Shown: one piece after another, positions 10,020 through 17,619 of the stretch | How the letters are laid out: the number at the start of each line of letters is the position of its first letter | How positions within the stretch are numbered: position 1 is the first letter of the stretch | DNA from: Deltaproteobacteria bacterium | GTDB taxonomy: Bacteria; Myxococcota_A; Polyangia; Polyangiales; Ga0077539 | NCBI GenBank assembly: GCA_016218725.1 | Contig: JACRDB010000058.1 | Location: 1-48,623 of the forward strand | DNA: 48,623 nt | Direction of reading: 5' to 3' | Notes under the pieces: model-generated | What the model was told of the DNA's origin: nothing | Database searches by the model: none | Seen by the model: only the letters and a program-made list of their open reading frames with translations | Program-made: the position numbers and the translations under genes

Positions 10020-10750
10020 GACCCGGCGCGGCGCTGGCGGGTGACCTCGTAGAGCGCGCAGGACGCGGCTACGGAAGCATTCAGCGACGCGATCGGTCCC
10101 GGGAGCGGGAGCCTGGCCAGCACGTCGCAGCCCTCGCGCACCAGGCGCCGCAGGCCCCGGCCCTCGGAGCCCACCACCAGCGCCACGGGGCCCGTGAGGT
10201 CCACGGCCTCCAGCGCGGCGCTCCCCTCGGCGTCCAGGCCCACCACCCGGAGGTCCTTCGCGCGAAAGGCCTCCAGGGTCCTCGCGAGGTTGGTGACGCG
10301 CGCGATGCGGCAGTGCTCCGTGGCCCCCGCGCTGGCCCTCACCACCACCGGGGTCACCGGCGCCGCCCGGTCCTTGAGCGTCACCACGCCGGTCGCGCCA
10401 AAGGCCACGGCGCTCCGGACGATGGCGCCGAAATTGTGCGGGTCCGTGACCTCATCGAGCGCCACCAGCAGCGCGCCGGAGAGGTCCCCGGTGATGAGCT
10501 CCGGGAGCTCCCGGTAAGGGTAGTCCCGCCCGAGGACCGCCACCACGCCCTGGTGCCTCACACCCCCGGAGAGCGCGTCCAGGGCGCTCATTGCGCGCTC
10601 CTCCACGGGCACCCCCGCGGCGCGAGCGGCCGCCAGGAGCTCCGGACGAAGGGAGCCCTCGGTGATTGACACGAGCAGAACCTGGACGTCCCTCGGGCTC
10701 GCCGAGAGGGCCTCCTGCGCTGCGCGAGGACCGTAGATGTGACGCTTCAA
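10016..10750 (-). CDS. rlmB: 23S rRNA 2'-O-ribose methyltransferase, RlmB/TrmH (SPOUT) family
   Basis: SAM-dependent methylation of an RNA ribose 2'-OH. The TTG at 10750 is chosen because it gives KRHIYGPRAAQEAL, the typical RlmB start, and the usual 244-residue length; there is no ATG or GTG at a sensible place. The N-terminal substrate-binding domain is followed by the SPOUT motifs: DEVTDPHNFGAIVRSA (motif 1, with N and R), VVGSEGRGLRRLV (motif 2) and LPLPGPIASLNASVAA (motif 3). These form the knotted SAM site. The 3' end overlaps the PMT-type glycosyltransferase. The precise target nucleotide is inferred only from family likeness. Confidence 0.9.
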   Translation of the reverse strand: MKRHIYGPRAAQEALSASPRDVQVLLVSITEGSLRPELLAAARAAGVPVEERAMSALDALSGGVRHQGVVAVLGRDYPYRELPELITGDLSGALLVALDEVTDPHNFGAIVRSAVAFGATGVVTLKDRAAPVTPVVVRASAGATEHCRIARVTNLARTLEAFRAKDLRVVGLDAEGSAALEAVDLTGPVALVVGSEGRGLRRLVREGCDVLARLPLPGPIASLNASVAASCALYEVTRQRRAGS

Positions 10751-10793
10751 CGTTGCCCGCAGTGACGCGCGCGGGTCCCGAGGCCGGGTGGGC

Positions 10794-11564
10794 CTACAGC
10801 CCGAGATCGCCCAGGTCGTCCCCGCCGCCGCTGGAGGAGCTCCCTCCGCTGCCGGGCCTGCGCCCCGTGGGCCTTGGTCCGCTGGGGTGGGGCCGGCTCC
10901 CCGAGGGGCGCGCCGCCGAGGGGGGCGGCGTGGACGCCGCGGCCGCCTGGGCCGCGAGCTGCGCCGCCTGGGCCTCCCGCTGCTGGCGCGCGGCCTCCTC
11001 GCGGGCGCGGTTGGCGGAGGCCTCCGCGGCGACCCGGGCCTGCTCGGCCTCGGCCGCATGCTGGCGCTCCAGCCGCGCCTCCCGCTCGCGCTCCTCCGCC
11101 CGGCGCTGGTGCGGCTGGACCACCCCGAAGAAGGTCCCCGCGCCGCCGATGGCGAGCACCCCCACGATGATCCCCGCCACGGCGCCAGGGTGCATGCCCT
11201 TCTTGCGCTCCAGCTCGATGTGGGCGAGCTTCTGCTCGTGCGCCAGGCGCGCCTGGAGCTCGCGCTCCCGCCCGGCGTTCTCGGCCTCCAACCGGATCTT
11301 GAGCTCGGCCTCCTCGCGATCCCGGCGCTTGCGCTCCTCCTCGTCGCGGCGCCGACGCTCCTCCTGGAGTCTGGCCTCCTCCGCGGCGGCGATCCGTGCC
11401 TGGCGCTCGGCCTCCTGCTGCCGAGCCTGCTCCTCCAGGCGCAAGCGCTCCTCCTCCTCGGTGCGGCGCTTGTCGTCCTCCTCCTGCTTGACCCGCTCCT
11501 GCTCGATGTTCATCAGTTCGCGCAGGGAGAAGAGGACCGAATCTTCCTTCTGCTGCTGGCTCAT
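10794..11564 (-). CDS. Coiled-coil / transmembrane / coiled-coil protein, paralogue 1
   Basis: I do not recognise the family. The 256 residues begin at ATG 11564 with GGGAGG upstream. Residues about 20-120 are an extremely Glu/Arg/Gln-rich coiled coil. A single transmembrane helix follows (GAVAGIIVGVLAIGGAGTFF), then a second, shorter Ala/Glu/Arg coiled coil. The end is a Pro/Ser/Gly-rich tail closing with DDLGDLGL. The layout matches the next upstream gene (11675-12454), including a shared FGV-x-x-P-x-Q motif just after the helix. It has its own candidate promoter. A mechanical or scaffolding role across the inner membrane is an inference. Confidence 0.8.
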   Translation of the reverse strand: MSQQQKEDSVLFSLRELMNIEQERVKQEEDDKRRTEEEERLRLEEQARQQEAERQARIAAAEEARLQEERRRRDEEERKRRDREEAELKIRLEAENAGRERELQARLAHEQKLAHIELERKKGMHPGAVAGIIVGVLAIGGAGTFFGVVQPHQRRAEEREREARLERQHAAEAEQARVAAEASANRAREEAARQQREAQAAQLAAQAAAASTPPPSAARPSGSRPHPSGPRPTGRRPGSGGSSSSGGGDDLGDLGL

Positions 11565-11606
11565 CTCAGGCGCCTCCCACGAGAGTTGGACTCGGAACGG
11601 AAAACT

Positions 11607-11635
11607 TTACTATCAGTGCCATTTGCCAAAGTCAA
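11607..11635 (-). promoter_or_regulatory. Candidate promoter for coiled-coil paralogue 1
   Basis: On the minus strand TTGACT and TAGTAA are separated by exactly 17 bases in a locally AT-rich patch, about 43 bases before the ATG of the coiled-coil gene. It lies directly after the terminator of the upstream paralogue, which supports independent transcription of the two genes. Confidence 0.5.
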
Positions 11636-11638
11636 ACA

Positions 11639-11669
11639 CCCCCGAGGGCGCCGACCTTGGCGCCCGGGG
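11639..11669 (-). terminator. Rho-independent-type hairpin after coiled-coil paralogue 2
   Basis: On the minus strand CCCC-GGGCGCC, a six-base loop and GGCGCCC-TC-GGGG form a seven-base perfect stem extended by four more GC pairs. The sequence then reads TGTTTGACTTT. It starts five bases after the stop codon of the 11675-12454 gene. The T-run is interrupted, so termination may be partial. Confidence 0.6.
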
Positions 11670-11674
11670 AGCGT

Positions 11675-12454
11675 TCACCGCCGCGGGGCCCGAGGCCGGG
11701 CGCGGGGCGCCAGGTCGTCCGTGGCCATCGGGTCGGGACCGTCGAGGTCCCCAACATCGATCGCCTGCGTGGTCACGGGGTTGGTCGTCGTCGTGGTCGT
11801 GACGGGTGGGCGGCCGGGCACGCGCTGGGGTTGGCGCACCACCACTGGCGCCACCACCGGCACCACCGGCGCCGCCTGGGCCCGCTCCCGGGCCACAACA
11901 GCCTCGCGCTCGGCGCGCTCCCGGTCGGCCTCGGCTCGGCCACGCGCGTCCTCGGCCACGCGCCGTTGCTCCCGAAGGGACACCAGCTCCGCCTCCCGGC
12001 GGGCCTGCTCCGGCGCCAGCACCCCGAACCATAGCCCCGCGCCAAAGATCGCCAGGAGCCCGAAGGCCCCCACGGACAGCCCCAGGACCCCAACGCCCCG
12101 GCGGCGCTCGGCGGCGTCCAGGAGCTCCGCCCGGGCCTGCACCAGCCGCAGCTCCTGGGCCACCCGGCGGGCGTCGAACTCCTCCCGCAGCGCCAGCTCG
12201 CGCCGGAGCCCGGCCTCCCGCGCCTCCGTGGCCTCGCGCTCCCGCCGGGCCTCCTCGGCCGCCCGCTGCGCCTCCAGCGCCTGCGCCTCGTCCGCCCGGA
12301 GCCGCTCCGCCTCGGCCCGCTGGGCCTCCAGCCTCGCAGCGTCGGCCTTTCGCCGCGCCTCCCGGTCCGCCGCCTCCTTCCGAAGACGGGCCTCCTCCAT
12401 CCCACGAAGCTCGTTCAGTGACTCAAGGACCAGGTCGGGGCGGGGGTGGCTCAT
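11675..12454 (-). CDS. Coiled-coil / transmembrane / coiled-coil protein, paralogue 2
   Basis: Family unknown. The start is ATG 12454 (MSHPRPDLVLESLNELRG), supported by GGAGGAG seven bases upstream; a longer frame upstream lacks such a site. The protein has 259 residues. About 115 residues of Ala/Glu/Arg coiled coil lead into a hydrophobic segment (LGLSVGAFGLLAIFGAGLWF). A second coiled coil follows, then a Val/Pro-rich linker, a run of six threonines and an acidic then basic tail. It shares its architecture, and the first residues after the helix, with the 10794-11564 product. This indicates an old tandem duplication that has diverged in its tails. Confidence 0.8.
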   Translation of the reverse strand: MSHPRPDLVLESLNELRGMEEARLRKEAADREARRKADAARLEAQRAEAERLRADEAQALEAQRAAEEARREREATEAREAGLRRELALREEFDARRVAQELRLVQARAELLDAAERRRGVGVLGLSVGAFGLLAIFGAGLWFGVLAPEQARREAELVSLREQRRVAEDARGRAEADRERAEREAVVARERAQAAPVVPVVAPVVVRQPQRVPGRPPVTTTTTTNPVTTQAIDVGDLDGPDPMATDDLAPRARPRAPRR

Positions 12455-12530
12455 GCGGTTCTCCTCCGTTGGGACTGGAATCTTCCGTCCAGCCTCTGCT
12501 CTGACGCGCAGATGGCCCGGAAGTTCGAGA

Positions 12531-12559
12531 AATCTGTCCGCGGAGGAAAATTCCGTCAA
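12531..12559 (-). promoter_or_regulatory. Candidate promoter for coiled-coil paralogue 2
   Basis: On the minus strand TTGACG is followed after 17 bases by CAGATT, about 75 bases before the ATG at 12454, in a patch that is less GC-rich than its surroundings. The -10 match is weak (three of six). Confidence 0.35.
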
Positions 12560-12580
12560 GAGAATAATACAGCCCCATGA

Positions 12581-12601
12581 AATTCCACTGTGGATGGAAT
12601 T
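12581..12601. repeat. Inverted repeat after mlaD
   Basis: AATTCCA (12581-12587) and TGGAATT (12595-12601) pair perfectly around a seven-base spacer, four bases beyond the mlaD stop codon. The stem is AT-rich and no T-run follows. It could be a weak terminator of the Mla operon or an operator for the downstream coiled-coil gene; I cannot decide. Confidence 0.4.
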
Positions 12602-12604
12602 CGG

Positions 12605-13627
12605 CTATTCCCGCCAGAAGAACTTCCAGGGGTTGTGCTTGAGGTCCCGGACGAGCTCCTGGAGGTCGTCGTAGATCTCCTCGTCCATGAGGAGGGCCCC
12701 GACGGTGCCGTGGCCGCCCCGGACGTGGGTGGTGATGGCCTGGGCGTCGCCCGCGATGGAGTTGGCGCGCTCGGCGAGGGAGCGGGTCTCGCGCAGGGTG
12801 GCGCGCAGGTCCGCGAGCTGGGCCTCGCCTCCCACCCCGTCGGCGATGCGGTTGAGCCGGCCGGTGAGGGCGCGGGCGTCCTGGGCCAGGGGCGGCAGGT
12901 CCCGCTCGATGGTGGCCAGGACGGCCTCGGCGCGGTTGACGATCCTGCGCATCTGGGGGCCGTCGACGTAGCGCTCGCGGGCGCTCACCACGAGGCCGTC
13001 GGCGTCGCGGATGGTCTGGTCGGTGTTGGCCAGGATGCTGTCGATCCTGGGGCCGTTCCTGTGGAGGATCTCGTTGGTGTTGTGGAGCACGCCCGAGAGG
13101 TCGTCCACCATGCCCCCGAGCTGCCTGCGGTTGGCCCTCACGGCGGTCACGGTGTCATCCAGCAGCGCGTACGCGCGCGCCACGAAGAGGTCAATGCGCG
13201 GGGGGTCCACGCCCTCGGCCACGGAGCCCGCGCGGATCACCGGCCGCGTGGCCGTGCCCGGCTCGATGGCCAGGAACTGCTCGCCCAGCACGCCCTGGGT
13301 GGTGACATAGAACTCGGCGTCGTCGTGGATCTCGTCGTGGAAGCGCTCGTCCACCAGGATGCGCACGCGCACCAGCGAGCGCCGCCCGGTCGCGGGGTCC
13401 GGGCGGCTGCCCCGGAACTCGAGGCCGTCCACGGTGCCCACGCGCACGCCGGCGATTTTTACCGGAGCGCCGGTCTGGAGCCCACCGGGGTTGTTGAAAT
13501 CCACCAAAAGGGGGAAGCGCCGGCTGAGGCTCAGGCCCCCCATGACCAGCACCAGCCCCGCGAGGATCCCGATCCCCACCAGGACCAGCACCCCCACCTT
13601 GACCTCCAGCGAGCGTTCTCCGGCCAT
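12605..13627 (-). CDS. mlaD: MlaD-type MCE-domain substrate-binding protein
   Basis: This is the membrane-anchored periplasmic subunit of an MCE/Mla phospholipid transporter; MlaD hexamers form a lipid channel above the permease. The 340 residues start with one transmembrane helix (VGVLVLVGIGILAGLVLV). The MCE domain follows, recognisable by FNNPGGLQTGAPVKIAGVRVG and QGVLGEQFLAIEPG. A long helical C-terminal region follows (VDDLSGVLHNTNEILHRNG and later heptad-like sequence), longer than in E. coli MlaD and closer to multi-helix MCE proteins. It is the last gene of the operon, 19 bases after an ATPase gene, and the only MCE subunit seen here. Confidence 0.93.
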   Translation of the reverse strand: MAGERSLEVKVGVLVLVGIGILAGLVLVMGGLSLSRRFPLLVDFNNPGGLQTGAPVKIAGVRVGTVDGLEFRGSRPDPATGRRSLVRVRILVDERFHDEIHDDAEFYVTTQGVLGEQFLAIEPGTATRPVIRAGSVAEGVDPPRIDLFVARAYALLDDTVTAVRANRRQLGGMVDDLSGVLHNTNEILHRNGPRIDSILANTDQTIRDADGLVVSARERYVDGPQMRRIVNRAEAVLATIERDLPPLAQDARALTGRLNRIADGVGGEAQLADLRATLRETRSLAERANSIAGDAQAITTHVRGGHGTVGALLMDEEIYDDLQELVRDLKHNPWKFFWRE

Positions 13628-13646
13628 CGTCGGTGGGCGGAGTGTA

Positions 13647-14390
13647 TCAGACCTCCATGGGCCCCTCGGCCTGGCCGTTGACGAACTGCCTCACCACCGG
13701 GTCCGTGGTGTTACGGAAGGCCTCCGGGGGCCCCACCAGCCGCAGCTCGCCCTTGTAGAGCATGGCCACCTGGTCGGCGATGGAGAAGATGCTCACCAGG
13801 TCGTGGGACACCACCACGGAGGTCACCCCGAGGCGGTCGGACAGCTCACGGATCAAGCGGTCGACCCTCCGGGCGCTCACCGGGTCCAGGGAGGTGGTAG
13901 GCTCGTCGAAGAGCACGTAGCGAGGGTTCACCGTCAGCGCCCGCGCGATGGCCACGCGCTTGCGCATGCCGTCCCCGAGCTCCGCGGGGTAGCGGTCCGC
14001 GAACTCCGCCATGTGCACGTCCGCGAGCCTCCGGCGGGCCTCCTCCAGCGCCGCGCGCACGCTCAGGCCCTGGTGCTTCCGGAGCGGCAGGGCCACGTTC
14101 TCCGCGCAGGTCATGGAGTCGAAGAGGGTGGCGTGCTGGAACACCATCGCGCAGACCTTGCGCACGCGGTAGAGGTCCGCGTCGTCCAGGCGCGAGACGT
14201 CCGTGCCGTCGAGCCAGATCTCGCCCGCGTCGGGCTTGAGGAGCCCGATCAGGTGCTTGATGAGCACGCTCTTGCCCGCGCCCGAGGCGCCGATCAGGAA
14301 GAACACGCTCCCCACGGGGATGGTGAGCGTGACCCCCGCGAGCACGGTCTTGGGCCCGAAGGCCTTGCGGATCCCCTTGAACTCGATCAC
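13647..14390 (-). CDS. mlaF: Mla-type ABC transporter ATPase A (degenerate signature motif)
   Basis: Cytoplasmic ATPase that powers the Mla lipid transporter, 247 residues from GTG 14390, overlapping the permease stop by four bases. Walker A is GASGAGKS, Walker B YVLFDEP, the D-loop SLD and the switch histidine VVSHD; all are canonical. The ABC signature reads ELGDGMRKR where MlaF normally has LSGGM, so the Ser-Gly that contacts ATP in trans is replaced by Gly-Asp. The C-terminal end (VVRQFVNGQAEGP) matches the MlaF tail that contacts the partner subunit. The second ATPase of the operon has the opposite pattern, suggesting a heterodimer. Confidence 0.93.
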   Translation of the reverse strand: MIEFKGIRKAFGPKTVLAGVTLTIPVGSVFFLIGASGAGKSVLIKHLIGLLKPDAGEIWLDGTDVSRLDDADLYRVRKVCAMVFQHATLFDSMTCAENVALPLRKHQGLSVRAALEEARRRLADVHMAEFADRYPAELGDGMRKRVAIARALTVNPRYVLFDEPTTSLDPVSARRVDRLIRELSDRLGVTSVVVSHDLVSIFSIADQVAMLYKGELRLVGPPEAFRNTTDPVVRQFVNGQAEGPMEV

Positions 14391-15208
14391 GGCGGGAACA
14401 CCAGGAAGCTCGCCCCGGAGATGAAGAAATTCAAGATGATCACCGCGAGCGAGCTGTTGACCACCGCGCGGGTGGTGGCCCAGCCCACGCCCTCGCTGCC
14501 CCCGAAGGTGGACAGCCCGCACCACCCGCTCACCACCGGGATCGCCGCCCCGTAGGCCAGGCACTTGGTCAGGCCCGTCAAGAGGTCCCCGCCGTCCACC
14601 AGCATGGGGTTCAGGAAGGTCCTCGGGGCCACGCCGAACATGAAATACGCCGTGGCGCAGCCAGCGAAGAAGCTCACGGCCCCCGCCCACACGATGAGCA
14701 CCCCGGTCATCACCAGCGAGGCCAGGAAGCGCGGCACCACCAGGTGGTTCACCGGGTCCACGCCGCTCATGCGCAGGGCGTCCACCTGCTCGGTCACCAC
14801 CATGCTGCCGATCTCCGCGGCGATCCCAGCCCCCACGCGGGTGGCCAGCATCAGCGCCGTGAGCGACGCGGCCAGGTCGCGCACCAGGGCCTCCAGGAAC
14901 GTGGCCCCCATCATCTGCAGGTCCGGCACCGCCCGCAGGAGCTGGAGCCCCGACTGGAACACGAGAATCATCCCGATGAAGCCCATGGTCACCGAGACAA
15001 AGAACACCGACCGGTTGCCCACCTCCAGGCACTGCCTGAGCACCACGCCCCGGGCCCTGCGACCCCGTATACTCCAGTAGACGGTCCTGCGGGCCACGCC
15101 CTGGAGCTCCACCCCTGCCCGGAGGAGCCCCAGGGCCCCGAGGCCCAGGCCGGCCAGCGCCCCGGGCGGCGGGCGAGGGCGGTCCTCGGGCTCGGCGTCG
15201 TCGCTCAC
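14387..15208 (-). CDS. mlaE: MlaE-type ABC permease B
   Basis: Integral membrane permease of the MlaE/DUF140 family, which forms the lipid pathway with MlaD above and the ATPase below. The 273 residues contain five to six hydrophobic helices. The conserved family core is readable as RVGAGIAAEIGSMVVTEQVD followed by DALRMSGVDPVNHLVVPR, the coupling region to the ATPase. The N-terminal 60 residues are Pro/Arg-rich and predicted cytoplasmic. It overlaps the other permease by an ATGA and the ATPase A gene by GTG-A, so all are co-translated. It differs clearly from the 15205-16011 permease. Confidence 0.93.
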   Translation of the reverse strand: MSDDAEPEDRPRPPPGALAGLGLGALGLLRAGVELQGVARRTVYWSIRGRRARGVVLRQCLEVGNRSVFFVSVTMGFIGMILVFQSGLQLLRAVPDLQMMGATFLEALVRDLAASLTALMLATRVGAGIAAEIGSMVVTEQVDALRMSGVDPVNHLVVPRFLASLVMTGVLIVWAGAVSFFAGCATAYFMFGVAPRTFLNPMLVDGGDLLTGLTKCLAYGAAIPVVSGWCGLSTFGGSEGVGWATTRAVVNSSLAVIILNFFISGASFLVFPP

Positions 15209-16011
15209 CGGAGGATGTACGTGGAGAAGTAGTCGGTGATGAAGATCCCGGTGGCGCTGGCGACCACGCCCGCGTTCACGGCGCGGCCCACGCCCGGGGC
15301 CCCACCGGTGACGCTGAGCCCGTAGTACGTGCTCGCCACGGCGATGATCACGCCGAAGCCCACGCTCTTGATCAAGCCGTTGATGAGGTCCCAGGCCTTG
15401 ACCATCTCCACGAGGCCGTTGAAGAACGTGCGGGCGCCGATGCCGAGGAGCCCCTGGCCCGTAAACGCCGCGCCCACCAGCGCCAGGGCGTCGCCGTAGA
15501 TGGTCAGGATGAAGAGCATGGCCACCATGGCGAGCACCCTCGGGAGCACCAGGTACGACAAGGGGTCTATCGCCAGGGTGCTCAGGGCGTCGATCTGCTC
15601 GGTGACGGTCATGGTGCCGAGCTCCGCGGTGGTGTTGGCCCCCACGCGCCCGGAGAACATCAGGGCGATGAGGATGGGCCCCACCTCCCGGAGGATCGCG
15701 AAGCCCGCCCCCCAGCCGAGGAGCCCATCGGCCCCGTAGCGACGGATGAGCACCCCGGCCTGGATCACCATGATGGCGCCGGTGAAGAGCGCCGTCACCC
15801 CGACAATGGGCAGGGAGCGCACGCCCATCTTGTGGAGGTTGCGCAGGAGCTCCGGCCCGTCCACCCTCGGGGGGAAGAGCCTGCGCAGGAGGCGCAAGGC
15901 CAGCACCGTCATGCCCCCGGCCTGGGCGGCCACGGAGAGCACCTCCCGGCCGAGCTCTTCGGCCAGGGACTCCTCCCGCGGGGGGCTAGATCGGTCCGTC
16001 GGGCTCGCCAT
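15205..16011 (-). CDS. mlaE: MlaE-type ABC permease A
   Basis: Second MlaE-family permease of the operon, 268 residues. The family core is RVGANTTAELGTMTVTEQID followed by ALSTLAIDPLSYLVLPR, and the five to six helices include LPIVGVTALFTGAIMVIQAG and AMVAMLFILTIYGDALALVG. The ATG at 16011 lies inside the end of the upstream ATPase gene (26-base overlap), and its stop overlaps the next permease start. Two different permeases side by side suggest a heterodimeric membrane core rather than the MlaE homodimer known from E. coli. That step is inference. Confidence 0.93.
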   Translation of the reverse strand: MASPTDRSSPPREESLAEELGREVLSVAAQAGGMTVLALRLLRRLFPPRVDGPELLRNLHKMGVRSLPIVGVTALFTGAIMVIQAGVLIRRYGADGLLGWGAGFAILREVGPILIALMFSGRVGANTTAELGTMTVTEQIDALSTLAIDPLSYLVLPRVLAMVAMLFILTIYGDALALVGAAFTGQGLLGIGARTFFNGLVEMVKAWDLINGLIKSVGFGVIIAVASTYYGLSVTGGAPGVGRAVNAGVVASATGIFITDYFSTYILR

Positions 16012-16738
16012 GGAGGAACTGTTTTACCACCGGGTGCCGCGACCCGAGGGCCTCCTCGGTGGTCCCGTCAAAGATCAGTCGGCCTTTGTAGAGCATCCCC
16101 ACCCGGTCGGTCACCGTCAGGAGCCTCGCCACGTCGCTGGAGACCATCAGCACCGTGGCCCCGGCCTCGCGCTGCTCCCGCGCCAGGAGGTCGAAGATCT
16201 TCTGCGACGTCACCGGGTCCAGGCCCGCCGCGGGCTCGTCGTAGAGCACCACCTCGGCGCGCGTCACCGTGGCCCTCGCCACCCCCACCCGCTTCTTCTG
16301 CCCGCCGGAGAGGCCACCGGGGGCCCTTGCCTCGAAGCCCGACAGCGCCACCGCCTGGAGCCTCTCGGCCACCCGGCGGACCAGCTCGTCTTCGTCTGTC
16401 AACCCCAGTTGACGGAGCGGAAAGGCGATGTTCTCGCCCACGGTGAGGAAGTCAAAGAGGGCGTAGTTCTGGAACAGGAACCCGAAGCGCTGGCGCACGC
16501 GGTGGAGCTGGATCTCGTCGAGGTCGGTGACGTCCTCTCCGGCGACGAGGATCCGTCCCGCGTCGGGCTTGAGGAGGCCGACCAGGAGCTTCAGGAGCAC
16601 GCTCTTCCCGCTGGCCCCGGGGCCCACGAGCCCGTAGAGGCAGCCCTTCGGGACCTGGAGGGTCACGTCCCGCAGGACGGGGCCCGCGAAGGCCTTGGAC
16701 ACCCCTCGAAGCTCCAGCACGGGGCGCGAGGGTAGCAC
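15986..16738 (-). CDS. mlaF: Mla-type ABC transporter ATPase B (switch histidine replaced)
   Basis: First gene of the Mla operon, 250 residues from GTG 16738; a TTG one codon earlier is an alternative. Walker A is GPGASGKS, the signature LSGGQKKR and Walker B VVLYDEP, all canonical. The position of the switch histidine reads MVSSDVARL, so His is replaced by Ser. This is the mirror image of the defect in the other ATPase (intact His, broken signature). The C-terminal HPVVKQFLHGEPDGP matches the MlaF tail. Only about 45 bases separate it from the divergent Cys-rich lipoprotein gene, so the operon promoter must lie in that gap. Confidence 0.93.
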   Translation of the reverse strand: MLPSRPVLELRGVSKAFAGPVLRDVTLQVPKGCLYGLVGPGASGKSVLLKLLVGLLKPDAGRILVAGEDVTDLDEIQLHRVRQRFGFLFQNYALFDFLTVGENIAFPLRQLGLTDEDELVRRVAERLQAVALSGFEARAPGGLSGGQKKRVGVARATVTRAEVVLYDEPAAGLDPVTSQKIFDLLAREQREAGATVLMVSSDVARLLTVTDRVGMLYKGRLIFDGTTEEALGSRHPVVKQFLHGEPDGPI

Positions 16739-16783
16739 CAAAGACGTCCCCCCGGAGGCCCTGTGCTAGGGTGAGCGGGTCCC

Positions 16784-17122
16784 TTGGCTGCGCGTGGTTA
16801 CTGCTTCGTGCTCGTGCTGTCCCTGGCCTGCGTCGGGCGGAGCGAGGTGCCCTACGGGGCCTGCAACGCCTCGTCGCTCTGCGCGGAGGAGACGCCCCGG
16901 TGCGTGTCCTTCCGCAACCGCCTGGACGGGTCCGCGATCCAGCTCTGCACCCGGGCCTGCGCCCGCAATGAAGACTGCCCCGACCGGGGCGTGTGCGTGC
17001 CCACGGAGACCACGGGGCTGAACGCCCTGTGCCTCCAGCGCTGCGCCCTGGCGTCACAGTGCCTCTTCACGCCGGCCATCTGCCCGGTGGTACGCGCCGG
17101 GGACAACGCCTGCCTGCCGTAG
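16784..17122 (+). CDS. Small Cys-rich putative lipoprotein
   Basis: 112 residues from TTG 16784, the only in-frame start that includes the hydrophobic leader (YCFVLVLSLAC). The leader ends in a possible lipobox (SLAC), though Ser at -3 is unusual. The mature part has many evenly spaced cysteines (for example CNASSLC, CTRACARNEDC and CVPTETTGLNALC), typical of disulfide-rich surface proteins of Myxococcota. The function is unknown. It is divergent from the Mla operon and 21 bases before rnhA, so it may share a promoter with rnhA-dapD-dapE. Confidence 0.65.
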   Translation: MAARGYCFVLVLSLACVGRSEVPYGACNASSLCAEETPRCVSFRNRLDGSAIQLCTRACARNEDCPDRGVCVPTETTGLNALCLQRCALASQCLFTPAICPVVRAGDNACLP

Positions 17123-17143
17123 TGTTGGGGGAGGGCGGAGGGC

Positions 17144-17605
17144 GTGCTAGGGAACGTCCCCGTGGACGCCGAAGAAGACGCGCTGGTGGAGGTCTATACC
17201 GACGGGGCCTGCGAGCCCAACCCCGGCCGGGGCGGCTGGGCGGCGCTGCTGCGCTACAAGGGCAAGGTGCGGGAGCTCTCCGGGGGAGACCCGGCCACCA
17301 CCAACAACCGCATGGAGCTCACCGCGGCCATCATGGGCCTGGAGAGCCTGAAGCGCCCCATGAAGGTGCGCGTCACCACGGACTCGGCCTACGTGAAGAA
17401 CGGCATCACCACCTGGATCCACGGGTGGAAGAAGAACGGCTGGCGCAACGCGGACAAGAAGCCCGTGGTCAACGCGGACCTGTGGAAGCGGCTGGACCTG
17501 GCCCAGGCCCGGCACCAGGTCCAGTGGGCCTGGGTCAAGGCCCACAACGGCCACCCGGAGAACGAGCGCGTGGACCAGCTCGCCAAGGAAGCAATCCCCC
17601 GCTGA
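17144..17605 (+). CDS. rnhA: Ribonuclease HI
   Basis: Degrades the RNA strand of RNA:DNA hybrids in the cytoplasm. The 153-residue length is typical. The metal-binding carboxylates are all present: Asp20 in [12 protein letters not shown], Glu58 in NNRMELTAA, Asp80 in VTTDSAYV and Asp144 in NERVDQLA. The mobile-loop His is His137 in HNGHPEN. The basic protrusion ([17 protein letters not shown]) that grips the hybrid is intact. The start GTG 17144 is the first suitable one; a GTG five codons later is possible. It is 14 bases ahead of dapD. Confidence 0.97.
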   Translation: MLGNVPVDAEEDALVEVYTDGACEPNPGRGGWAALLRYKGKVRELSGGDPATTNNRMELTAAIMGLESLKRPMKVRVTTDSAYVKNGITTWIHGWKKNGWRNADKKPVVNADLWKRLDLAQARHQVQWAWVKAHNGHPENERVDQLAKEAIPR

Positions 17606-17619
17606 AGGAAGAAGAAGCC

